DNA of 7,956 nucleotides from Acidobacteriaceae bacterium. Lineage in GTDB: Bacteria > Acidobacteriota > Terriglobia > Terriglobales > Acidobacteriaceae. This document shows positions 1 to 5,608 of the stretch, piece after piece. The stretch is from positions 1-7,956 of the forward strand of contig DAHXOQ010000130.1 of NCBI GenBank assembly GCA_027364815.1, read 5' to 3'. A program made the position numbers and the translations under genes. The notes beneath the pieces were generated by a model, which was not told where the DNA came from, made no database searches, and was given only the letters and a program-made list of their open reading frames with translations. Numbering within the stretch: position 1 is the first letter of the stretch; every line of letters begins with the position of its first letter.

Positions 1-224
1 CCATTACATTTTCTGGATTCGGCTTTCCACTTGCAACCATGCCTCAGTGGATGCAGATACTCAGCTACGTGATTCCGCTGCGCTACTTTTTGATTGTCCT
101 GCGCGGCGTGTACCTGAAGGGAGTGGGCTTCAGCATTCTGTGGCCACAGATGGCGGCTATGGCTGGCCTGGGCACACTTCTGCTCGCAATTTCAATTCTG
201 CGATTCAAGAAAGCGCTTGATTAG
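1..224 (+). CDS. ABC-2 type transporter permease, C-terminal fragment
   Basis: This is the 3' end of a gene that starts before the window; the open frame runs from base 3 to a TAG stop and gives 73 residues. The visible part reads FSGFGFPLATMPQW, then SYVIPLRYFLIVLRGVYLKG, a hydrophobic helix, and a short basic tail (RFKKALD). A Phe-Pro-x-x-x-MP-x-W turn, then P-L-x-Y-F, then R-G-x-x-L-K-G, then a last membrane helix is the characteristic ending of ABC-2 permeases of the YhhJ/YbhR/YbhS type (membrane subunits of drug or macromolecule ABC exporters). A Met at base 39 lies inside this conserved region and is not the true start. The substrate cannot be told from this fragment. It is probably the last gene of its own operon, because a 205-base spacer follows. 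Confidence 0.85.
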   Translation, partial: ITFSGFGFPLATMPQWMQILSYVIPLRYFLIVLRGVYLKGVGFSILWPQMAAMAGLGTLLLAISILRFKKALD

Positions 225-251
225 CCGGGATACAGCTCGGTAATGCAAGCG
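214..251 (+). terminator. Imperfect hairpin at the end of the ABC permease gene
   Basis: CGCTTG (214-219) pairs with CAAGCG (246-251), and inside it TTA and CCG (221-223, 225-227) pair with CGG and TAA (238-243), with small bulges and a 10-base loop. The stem starts in the last codons of the permease and spans its stop. No T-run follows, so this is not a classical intrinsic terminator. It may be a weak terminator, an mRNA 3'-end stabiliser, or chance. Confidence 0.3.
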
Positions 252-429
252 AGACAGATTAATCGTCAGCACTCCATTCATTTCTGTCTTTCGTGCCACT
301 TACGAAGCGGAGCCAATTTCAAATTTGCTGACCAACTGTGAGCTCCCAATACCTATTTATTCACTAAAGACAAAGAATCGACTCATTTTATAGTTGACAG
401 GATGGCCAAATAAGAAATAACATTACTTC
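225..429. other. Gene-free spacer with two small palindromes
   Basis: No convincing open frame lies between the permease stop and the ArsR-type gene. The spacer contains two perfect 8-base palindromes: GATTAATC at 257-264, flanked by GAC and GTC, and CAAATTTG at 320-327, which lies within AATTTCAAATT. ArsR/SmtB repressors commonly bind AT-rich inverted repeats near their own promoter, so either could be an operator. However, both lie well upstream of the suggested promoter and are short enough to arise by chance. Confidence 0.3.
394..423 (+). promoter_or_regulatory. Candidate sigma-70-type promoter for the arsR cluster
   Basis: A perfect -35 hexamer TTGACA (394-399) is followed after 18 bases by TAACAT (418-423), four of six matches to the -10 consensus. 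A transcript from this box would begin about 7 bases downstream, at or next to the ATG at 430. No Shine-Dalgarno sequence precedes that ATG, so the mRNA would be leaderless or nearly so. The hexamers are seen directly; use as a promoter is inferred. Confidence 0.5.
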
Positions 430-723
430 ATGGTTGATCGCAAGACATTTACGAAACAGGCAAAGATGCTCAAGGCGCTGGCACACGAATCGCGGCTGAT
501 GATCGTTGACAGTTTGAGCCGCAGGGAGTGTTCGGTCGGGGAACTCAGGGATATGCTTGACTGTGACCTGTCGACGGTATCAAAGCATCTGGCCTTGCTG
601 CGCGCCCACGGTATTGTTGACGACAGGCGCGAAGGGACCACCGTGTTTTACAGGCTGCTTACTCCTTGTGTCTGCAACTTCTTCATTTGTGCAACACAAG
701 TACTGAAAGAAAGAGCGAGATGA
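430..723 (+). CDS. ArsR/SmtB-family transcriptional repressor
   Basis: A 97-residue winged-helix regulator, the usual size for the family. Residues 13-29 (MLKALAHESRLMIVDSL) match the ArsR entry helix, ECSVGEL (33-39) begins the HTH, and LSTVSKHLALLRAHGIV (47-63) is the recognition helix. The wing is DRREGTTVFYRL (65-76). Family members repress their own operon and release DNA when metal(loid) ions or oxidants bind or modify cysteines. Candidate sensor cysteines here are C34, C45, and C80-x-C82 with C87 in the last helix. The classical ELCVCDL arsenic site of E. coli ArsR is absent, so the inducer is not predicted. No ribosome binding site precedes the ATG, while a promoter-like sequence ends just upstream; Met13 (base 466) is an alternative start but would cut helix 1. 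Its stop overlaps the next gene's ATG by 4 bases (ATGA), indicating translational coupling. It probably autoregulates the four-gene cluster. Confidence 0.9.
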   Translation: MVDRKTFTKQAKMLKALAHESRLMIVDSLSRRECSVGELRDMLDCDLSTVSKHLALLRAHGIVDDRREGTTVFYRLLTPCVCNFFICATQVLKERAR

Positions 724-1565
724 TTGTGCGAACGAAAGAGATGAACAGCAAGAGTAATGCCACCCTGTTGCGAAATTCAAAAAATCCGAGGGCTCCGCTA
801 CTCATTTACACGAGCCTCGCACTTGTATTCTTTGTCGCTGCTCTCTGGGCGGCCCGTGTGTCAGTTGCCCAAAAGCAGGCTGTAGCAGATGATTTTTATC
901 CAGCATGGGCAGACCACGCACAATATCTTCAGCCGCTCAGGGTTGTGGATACGGACAGCGCGCTGGGCAGGCGCAATCTCCATCCCAAGAACATCACTCT
1001 GAAAGAGATGGCCCGGATGCATGGGCACCTCTGCGACGGATTGGTGACATCCTGGGTGCAGTTAAACGTCGCATTGCGTTTACTCTTTCCTGATGGTGTA
1101 GTGGATCGCACGGATCTTCGCATCGTGTCGAGGAACTGTCCCTGTTGTGTCGATGCCGGCGCATGGATGACCGGAGCACGCATCAACCAGGGAACGCTGA
1201 TGCTCGACAATTCAGTGGGCGTTGGCTTCATCGTGCAGCGCATCTCTACGGGAGCAGCCGTGCGGGTGTCACAGCGTCCCGGTTTCTATCCCGCGCCTCT
1301 GGCAGAGCTGGAGCAGTCAATTCGTACACGCTGCGCGCAAGGTGAATCTGCATCATCAACTGCGATAGACCGCTTCGAAGATGGAGCCGACGAGTACAGC
1401 CGCAAACTGCTCAATACTCCGCCGGATCAAGCGGTGATTGTCGAACGGCTTGCCGATTACCATTTTCCGGACCATAGTCAAAACCCGATTGCGACACGCA
1501 GCGACACGATTAATCGCGACGCGCCACGCACTATGCCGCAACCGGCGGTGACTCAACAGCGTTAA
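720..1565 (+). CDS. Membrane-anchored FmdE-like protein
   Basis: A 281-residue protein read from the ATG at 720, which overlaps the regulator's stop as ATGA; an in-frame ATG at 666 would lie deep in the regulator gene and is less likely. A basic N-terminus (R4, K6, K11, R18, K21, R24) precedes one hydrophobic helix at about 27-45 (possible signal-peptidase site SVA|Q near 50), so the main domain should be periplasmic. The core contains MHGHLCDGL (100-108), which fits the HGHxCxG signature of the FmdE family (named after formylmethanofuran dehydrogenase subunit E), and then SRNCPCCVDAGAWMTGAR (137-154), the family's second Cys/Asp-Ala region. The C-terminal zinc ribbon of many FmdE proteins is not visible. 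The tail after about 205 is polar and low in recognisable motifs. No other formylmethanofuran dehydrogenase subunit is nearby, so that enzyme activity is not implied. The HGHLC and CPCC cysteines could bind metal or form disulfides, perhaps as a redox or metal partner of the permease and thioredoxin encoded next. The family call is firm; the function is unknown. Confidence 0.78.
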   Translation: MIVRTKEMNSKSNATLLRNSKNPRAPLLIYTSLALVFFVAALWAARVSVAQKQAVADDFYPAWADHAQYLQPLRVVDTDSALGRRNLHPKNITLKEMARMHGHLCDGLVTSWVQLNVALRLLFPDGVVDRTDLRIVSRNCPCCVDAGAWMTGARINQGTLMLDNSVGVGFIVQRISTGAAVRVSQRPGFYPAPLAELEQSIRTRCAQGESASSTAIDRFEDGADEYSRKLLNTPPDQAVIVERLADYHFPDHSQNPIATRSDTINRDAPRTMPQPAVTQQR

Positions 1566-1596
1566 TCAATTTCAGTACGGATGAACGTGCCTTTTC

Positions 1597-1601
1597 GGGA
1601 G
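1597..1601 (+). promoter_or_regulatory. Ribosome binding site that decides the permease start
   Basis: GGGAG lies 6 bases before the ATG at 1608, a good Shine-Dalgarno position. The upstream in-frame ATG at 1581 has only a poor candidate site before it, so 1608 is preferred. Confidence 0.55.
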
Positions 1602-1607
1602 TATGTG

Positions 1608-2690
1608 ATGGCTATCCAGGAAAATCAGCTTCATATAGTAGAACAGCAAATAAACCACACTGCACAGCGGAACGCGCTTCTTCGCAGCGTATTCCTAATC
1701 GGCCTGGGCCTGAGTGCGTGGTGGGAGATCTATAGCCGGCTTGCCGGATTCGCCGATTGGTTTACTTACTCGCTCTTGCGACTCTCTCCGATCACCCGCC
1801 TCGGCACGACCGTTCAATTCATGATCTACGAAACGCCGAAGGTATTGATGCTGCTTGTGCTGGTAGTCTTCGGCGTTGGCATTGTCAGGTCCTATTTCAC
1901 GCCACAGCACACGCGAGCGATTCTGGCAGGAAAACGTGAATCCGTGGGCAACGTACTGGCTTCGCTACTGGGTGTTGTAACTCCCTTTTGTTCCTGTTCA
2001 GCCGTGCCACTGTTTATCGGCTTTGTCACGACAGGCGTACCCCTCGGCGTTACATTCTCCTTTCTCATTGCGGCTCCAATGATCAATGAGGTTGCGCTGG
2101 TATTGCTTTTTGGACTTTTTGGATGGCGGGTGGCTGCCATCTATGCGGGCACAGGACTACTGATTGCGATGATTGCAGGGTGGATTATTGGCAGACTGAA
2201 GATGGAGCGCTATGTTGAATCGTGGGTCTATGAAACACCAGCAGGGAGCGGGCTCGACGAGGATACGCAACTTGGTTGGGCCGAGCGAATTCGATCAGGC
2301 CGTGAGGCAGTGCGCGACATCGTGGGTAAAGTGTGGCCTTACGTGATTGCGGGTATCGCTGTCGGCGCAGGAATCCACGGCTATGTGCCACAAAACTTTA
2401 TGGCGCACATCATGGGCAAAGGAGCGTGGTGGTCGGTTCCTTTGGCGGTGCTGATTGGCATTCCCATGTATTCAAATGCCGCCGGAATCATTCCGGTGGT
2501 GCAGGCGCTGTTGCAAAAGGGCGCTGCACTGGGCACGGTGCTGGCCTTCATGATGTCGGTCATTGGTTTGTCATTCCCAGAGACCATCATTCTGCGCAAG
2601 GTGCTCCGTCCGCAACTGATAGCGGTTTTCGTTGGAGTCGTTGCGGTGGGGATCCTCATCGTCGGCTATCTGTTCAACATTTTGATGTGA
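1608..2690 (+). CDS. ArsP/UPF0718 (DUF318) family permease
   Basis: A 360-residue inner-membrane protein when started at 1608; starting at 1581 would add nine residues. After a polar N-terminus there are about eight membrane helices. These form one block before a hydrophilic loop (about residues 200-240, charged and rich in Glu, Arg and Asp) and a second block after it. The hallmark is TPFCSCSAVPLF at residues 125-136, followed by APMINEVALVLL; this Cys-x-Cys-Ser signature is typical of the permease family that includes ArsP. A second family motif in the other half is GIPMYSNAAGIIP. ArsP itself exports trivalent organoarsenicals, but most family members have no proven substrate. Its position between an ArsR-type regulator and a CxxC thioredoxin-fold protein is a recurrent arrangement for this permease type and suggests export of a thiol-reactive or metal(loid) compound. 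The call to family is firm; arsenic as substrate is unproven, and no arsenate reductase or arsenic methyltransferase is present here. Confidence 0.85.
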   Translation: MAIQENQLHIVEQQINHTAQRNALLRSVFLIGLGLSAWWEIYSRLAGFADWFTYSLLRLSPITRLGTTVQFMIYETPKVLMLLVLVVFGVGIVRSYFTPQHTRAILAGKRESVGNVLASLLGVVTPFCSCSAVPLFIGFVTTGVPLGVTFSFLIAAPMINEVALVLLFGLFGWRVAAIYAGTGLLIAMIAGWIIGRLKMERYVESWVYETPAGSGLDEDTQLGWAERIRSGREAVRDIVGKVWPYVIAGIAVGAGIHGYVPQNFMAHIMGKGAWWSVPLAVLIGIPMYSNAAGIIPVVQALLQKGAALGTVLAFMMSVIGLSFPETIILRKVLRPQLIAVFVGVVAVGILIVGYLFNILM

Positions 2691-2699
2691 AAAAAATTA

Positions 2700-2705
2700 A
2701 AGGAG
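2700..2705 (+). promoter_or_regulatory. Strong ribosome binding site of the mini-thioredoxin gene
   Basis: AAGGAG lies 8 bases before the ATG at 2714 and 9 bases after the permease stop. It is the strongest Shine-Dalgarno sequence in this cluster and fixes the start of the small gene inside a longer frame that runs back into the permease. Confidence 0.8.
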
Positions 2706-2713
2706 ACGAAATC

Positions 2714-2947
2714 ATGACAACTCTGCAGATACTTGGTTCAGGATGTGCAAACTGTGTGCGGCTGGCAAACAACGTGGATACTGCCGCCAGGGAACTCGGC
2801 ATGGAGTTTACCCTCGAAAAGGTCACTGACATTCAGGCGATTGTGCGCTCCGGGGTAATGAAGACACCTGCGTTGGTAGTTGATGGAAGGGTCATGCTCT
2901 ATGGCCGCGTCCCAAATGTTGAGGAGATCAAAGCAATTCTTGCCTGA
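2714..2947 (+). CDS. Mini-thioredoxin, redox-active disulfide protein 2 type
   Basis: A 77-residue protein with a complete compact thioredoxin fold: a beta strand (TLQILG), the active-site CANC at residues 11-14 after GSG, a helix, a second strand, then the cis-proline region GVMKTPALVVDG and a final VEEIKAIL helix. This matches the small MTH895-like family (redox-active disulfide protein 2), usually 75-80 residues. The same frame stays open back to about 2333 inside the permease gene, but that part is an overlap artefact; the start here is set by AAGGAG and the family's N-terminus. No signal peptide is seen, so it should be cytoplasmic. It probably reduces a disulfide in, or passes a thiol-bound ligand to, the permease or regulator of the same cluster; that partner role is inferred. 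It is the last gene of the cluster. Confidence 0.88.
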   Translation: MTTLQILGSGCANCVRLANNVDTAARELGMEFTLEKVTDIQAIVRSGVMKTPALVVDGRVMLYGRVPNVEEIKAILA

Positions 2948-2999
2948 ATGGATACATGTTGCGCTTCGATTTTAAATCCGCCGTGATGTTGTCAGATGA
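2948..2999. other. Convergent junction without a clear terminator
   Basis: The two clusters converge here with only 52 bases between stop codons. A small palindrome, GATTTTAAATC (2968-2978), can form at most a 4-base stem and has no GC-rich arm or T-run, so I do not call it a terminator. Transcripts from the two sides may therefore run into each other. Confidence 0.4.
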
Positions 3000-4319
3000 T
3001 CAGGAGAGTTCTTCGAGTGCCAGATATGGATCTGTGTTCAAATTCTTCCGCAGAGTTTGACCATCCAGCTCTTTTTCCCAGCGCGAGATGACCAGTGTAG
3101 CTACACCGTTGCCGATCATATTTATCAATGCGCGGAACATACTCATAAATCGATCAATGCCCAGCACCAGCGCCATTCCAGCAACTGGAATCGTGGGAAC
3201 AACCATCAATGTTCCTACAAGAGCAACGAACGAAGCGCCTTGTACGCCGCTTGCTCCTTTTGATGTGAGAATGGCGACGGCGAAGATGGTCATCTGTTGC
3301 GTGAGCGTGAGATGTATTCCCGTAGCCTGCGCAACAAAGAGTGCGGTGAGAGTCATGTACAGGCTGGAACCATCGGTATTAAATGTGTAGCCGGTGGGAA
3401 CGACGAGCCCAACCAAAGTTTTCGAACAGCCTAACTTTTCGAGCTTGGCCATCAGTGTTGGAATTGCCGGTTCAGAGGAGCTGATCGCCAGGACCAATAG
3501 AATCTCATCTTTGATATAGAGCAGAAAGCGGAATATGTTGAATCCGGAGGTGAGTGCGATAGCGCCCAGCACCACAATGACAAAACCGATCGAAGTGAGA
3601 TAGAAGGTTCCGATCAAGCGAAGCAACGGACCAAGCGAAGCGATGCCGTACTTGCCAATGGTGAAGGCCATAGCGCCGAATGCGCCGATGGGAGCGAAGC
3701 GCATGAGTAGATTGACGACTCCGAAAACCGCGTGCGTGCAATTTTCCAACAAAGAAAGCAGCGGCTTGCTGCGCTCACCCATGACAGAGAGCGCCAGGCC
3801 AAAAAGGACAGCGATCAACAGCACCTGCAGAATGTCACCCTTGGCGAACGCATCAACAACAGTGGTGGGGATAATATGCAGCAGAAAATCTGGCACACTC
3901 TGCGCCTTTGCCAAGCCGGAGTAGCCTTCAACAGACTTGGCATCGAGCGTAGATGGGTCAATATGCAGCGAGCTGCCAGGTTGGGTAACATTCCCGACTA
4001 CCAGGCCAATGAACAAGGCAAGCGTCGAAACCAGCTCAAAGTAAATCAGGGCTTTAATGCCGACTCGCCCCACCCTTTTCATGTCTTGCATTCCGGCAAT
4101 GCCGGTAACAACTGTGCAGAAAATGATGAGCGGAATAATCATGGTGATAAGCCGGACGAATGCATCGCCCAATGGCTTCATTGCCACGGCATAGGCAGGA
4201 CTTAAATATCCCAGGAGAGCAGCGACAATAATGGAGAAGCAGATTTGCATCCAGAAGCTTGCATAGAAGGGCTTGCGTTTCTTCACAGCCACGAATTTCT
4301 CGTTGCTTTCGATAGCCAT
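3000..4319 (-). CDS. dctA: C4-dicarboxylate:cation symporter, DctA type
   Basis: A 439-residue inner-membrane symporter of the DAACS (glutamate/dicarboxylate) family, full length. Visible landmarks are IIFCTVVTGIAGM in the N-terminal half, the serine-rich hairpin tip SSSEPAIP (280-287), PTGYTFNTDGSSLY (309-322), the second hairpin KGASGVQGASF (354-364), and GIDRFMSMFRALINMIGNG (387-405). In the last stretch, Arg396 corresponds to the Arg that holds a substrate carboxylate in the archaeal aspartate transporter GltPh. The Asp that holds the substrate amino group in GltPh is Ser393 here, and the later Asp is Asn404. That pattern is the DctA one and favours succinate, fumarate or malate over glutamate or aspartate. 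The sodium-site motif reads NTDGS rather than NMDGT or NLDGT. The gene starts 37 bases after the E2 stop, with GGAG 9 bases before its ATG, so it is probably the last gene of the dehydrogenase operon. Confidence 0.88.
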   Translation of the reverse strand: MAIESNEKFVAVKKRKPFYASFWMQICFSIIVAALLGYLSPAYAVAMKPLGDAFVRLITMIIPLIIFCTVVTGIAGMQDMKRVGRVGIKALIYFELVSTLALFIGLVVGNVTQPGSSLHIDPSTLDAKSVEGYSGLAKAQSVPDFLLHIIPTTVVDAFAKGDILQVLLIAVLFGLALSVMGERSKPLLSLLENCTHAVFGVVNLLMRFAPIGAFGAMAFTIGKYGIASLGPLLRLIGTFYLTSIGFVIVVLGAIALTSGFNIFRFLLYIKDEILLVLAISSSEPAIPTLMAKLEKLGCSKTLVGLVVPTGYTFNTDGSSLYMTLTALFVAQATGIHLTLTQQMTIFAVAILTSKGASGVQGASFVALVGTLMVVPTIPVAGMALVLGIDRFMSMFRALINMIGNGVATLVISRWEKELDGQTLRKNLNTDPYLALEELS

Positions 4320-4328
4320 TGTCGTGCT

Positions 4329-4332
4329 CTCC
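4329..4332 (-). promoter_or_regulatory. Ribosome binding site of the dicarboxylate symporter gene
   Basis: GGAG on the minus strand lies 9 bases before the ATG at 4319, in the short gap after the E2 gene. No promoter-like sequence is evident in the 37-base gap, which supports co-transcription from upstream. Confidence 0.5.
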
Positions 4333-4356
4333 GGGGAAGGAAGTTTTTAGACCTAG

Positions 4357-5541
4357 TTATGCAAGCCAGGGTAGCGGGTTGCGAATGGCTTCTGCTAATG
4401 CGTCCAGAAACACAGCCCCACGCGCACCGTCGGCAATGCGGTGATCGACGGAAAGGGTCAGTGTCATTGTGGGCCGGACGACGGCCTTGCCATCTACGGC
4501 AACAACACGCTCGGCGATTCTTCCCACGGCAAGAATCGCTGCCTGAGGCGGCGTGATGATGGCATTGAAGGAATCAATCCCATACATACCGAGATTGCTG
4601 ATGGTGAATGTACCACCAGTAACGTCGTTCGAACGCAGGCGGCCTGCACGAGCCTTACCTGTCAATTCGAACCGCAGCGCGGCAATCTCAGGAATTGTGA
4701 GCGTGTCGGCATGGTGAATGACTGCAGTGACAACGCCATCATCGACGGCCATGGCGATGGAAACATTCACGTCCGCGTTGAACTGCACTGCCCCATCGAT
4801 CCAACTTGCGTTGATTTTTGGATGCTTGGCCAGAGTAACTGCAATCAACTTAACCAGTGCGTCCGTGTGCGTGTATCGTACGCCGTGCTGCTTCTCAAAA
4901 CTGGCGGCGCGCTGCTCACGCGCATCAAGCAATCCTCCTGCGTCGGCGTCGCGCGTGAGAAAGAAATGCGGAACAGTCGTCCAGCTCTCGGTAGTGCGCT
5001 CGGCCATCAAGCGAGCGATCGTGCTAGTTGATGCCGTCTTTACAGGGGAAGCATTCTGCTTAGCTTCAACAAATGCGAGCACGTCTTCAGCGGTGATGGT
5101 TCCTTCGGGGCCTGTTCCGCGCACTTCGCTGGCATCAATTTCGTGCTCGCGCAGCAATCGGCGCGCTTTGGGCGAGATTTGCGCAGATAACTGTGACACG
5201 GACGTAGCTTGTACGACTTCGGGGGTATGCGTGGCTGCTTTGCTTGTGCTGCCCCCGCGCGCAGAGTAAGCTTCAGGCGCGGTTTCTGTGGGAATGGCTT
5301 CTCCGGCTGCCAGCAACCATGCGATGGTTTCGCCCACCGGCACCACATCGCCTTCTTGAACACGCACACCGCTGAGAATTCCATCACCCGGAGATTCGAT
5401 TTCAACGATAGCCTTGTCGGTTTCAACTTCTAGTAGCAGCTCACCTTTGGCGACGCTCTCGCCTTCCTTCTTGAGCCATGTGACGAGTTTTCCGGTCTCC
5501 TGCGCCATTTCGAGCGCAGGCATTACGACATCAATTGCCAT
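4357..5541 (-). CDS. 2-oxoacid dehydrogenase E2, dihydrolipoamide acyltransferase
   Basis: A 394-residue E2 with all three expected parts. The lipoyl domain (about 1-77) has the lipoylation site EVETDKAIVEIES with the acceptor Lys at 43. An Ala/Ser/Thr-rich linker leads to a peripheral-subunit-binding domain (about 122-157, ISPKARRLLREH to ITAEDVLAF). The catalytic domain (about 172-394) carries GGTFTISNLGMYGIDSF and the active-site DHRIADG at 366-372 (His367, Asp371). It transfers the acyl group from E1-bound lipoate to CoA and forms the core of the complex. The start was set at the ATG at 5541 because it gives the family's usual N-terminus and lipoyl-Lys position; a TTG at 5556 would add five residues. 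Neither start has a good ribosome binding site, which is unusual beside its neighbours. E1 beta and an M24-fold protein are encoded upstream and DctA downstream. The acyl substrate (pyruvate, acetoin or branched-chain 2-oxoacid) cannot be fixed from sequence; no E3 gene is in the window. Confidence 0.9.
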   Translation of the reverse strand: MAIDVVMPALEMAQETGKLVTWLKKEGESVAKGELLLEVETDKAIVEIESPGDGILSGVRVQEGDVVPVGETIAWLLAAGEAIPTETAPEAYSARGGSTSKAATHTPEVVQATSVSQLSAQISPKARRLLREHEIDASEVRGTGPEGTITAEDVLAFVEAKQNASPVKTASTSTIARLMAERTTESWTTVPHFFLTRDADAGGLLDAREQRAASFEKQHGVRYTHTDALVKLIAVTLAKHPKINASWIDGAVQFNADVNVSIAMAVDDGVVTAVIHHADTLTIPEIAALRFELTGKARAGRLRSNDVTGGTFTISNLGMYGIDSFNAIITPPQAAILAVGRIAERVVAVDGKAVVRPTMTLTLSVDHRIADGARGAVFLDALAEAIRNPLPWLA

Positions 5542-5568
5542 TTTTTCTGGAGCCAACAGAAAAACTCT

Positions 5569-5608
5569 GCTCGGGCTCCGCTCCTCTCGCTCGCCGAGCT
5601 ATTTTTTT
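5569..5608 (-). terminator. Intra-operon GC hairpin with T-runs on both sides
   Basis: In the gap between the M24-fold gene and the E2 gene, GCTCGG (5569-5574) pairs with CCGAGC (5594-5599) around a GC-rich 19-base middle. On the minus strand the stem starts at the M24 stop codon and is followed by AGAGTTTTT, resembling a partial intrinsic terminator or attenuator. On the plus strand it is followed by seven T's (5602-5608), although no plus-strand gene ends here. The bases are seen directly; the effect is inferred. Confidence 0.45.

Noticed and set aside
666..719. Earlier ATG for the FmdE-like protein
   Set aside because: It would overlap the regulator gene by 58 bases and adds residues that are the regulator's C-terminal codons in another frame; the ATGA overlap at 720 is a more usual arrangement.
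2333..2713. Open frame continuing upstream of the mini-thioredoxin, giving a 204-residue protein
   Set aside because: It overlaps the permease gene in another frame, its upstream residues show no domain, and AAGGAG plus the family N-terminus place the start at 2714.
430..2947. A classical arsenic resistance (ars) operon
   Set aside because: There is no ArsC, ArsB, Acr3, ArsM or ArsH, and the regulator lacks the ELCVCDL site. ArsR and ArsP families cover many substrates, so arsenic is left as only one possibility.
2968..2978. GATTTTAAATC palindrome as a bidirectional terminator between the converging clusters
   Set aside because: The stem is at most 4-5 A/T-rich pairs with no T-run, too weak to call.
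3732..5269. Several long plus-strand open frames opposite the symporter and E2 genes (such as 3732-4205, 4441-5031 and 4718-5269)
   Set aside because: They lie wholly or almost wholly opposite genes with clear family motifs, show no recognisable domains and have no convincing start sites; they are antisense shadows.
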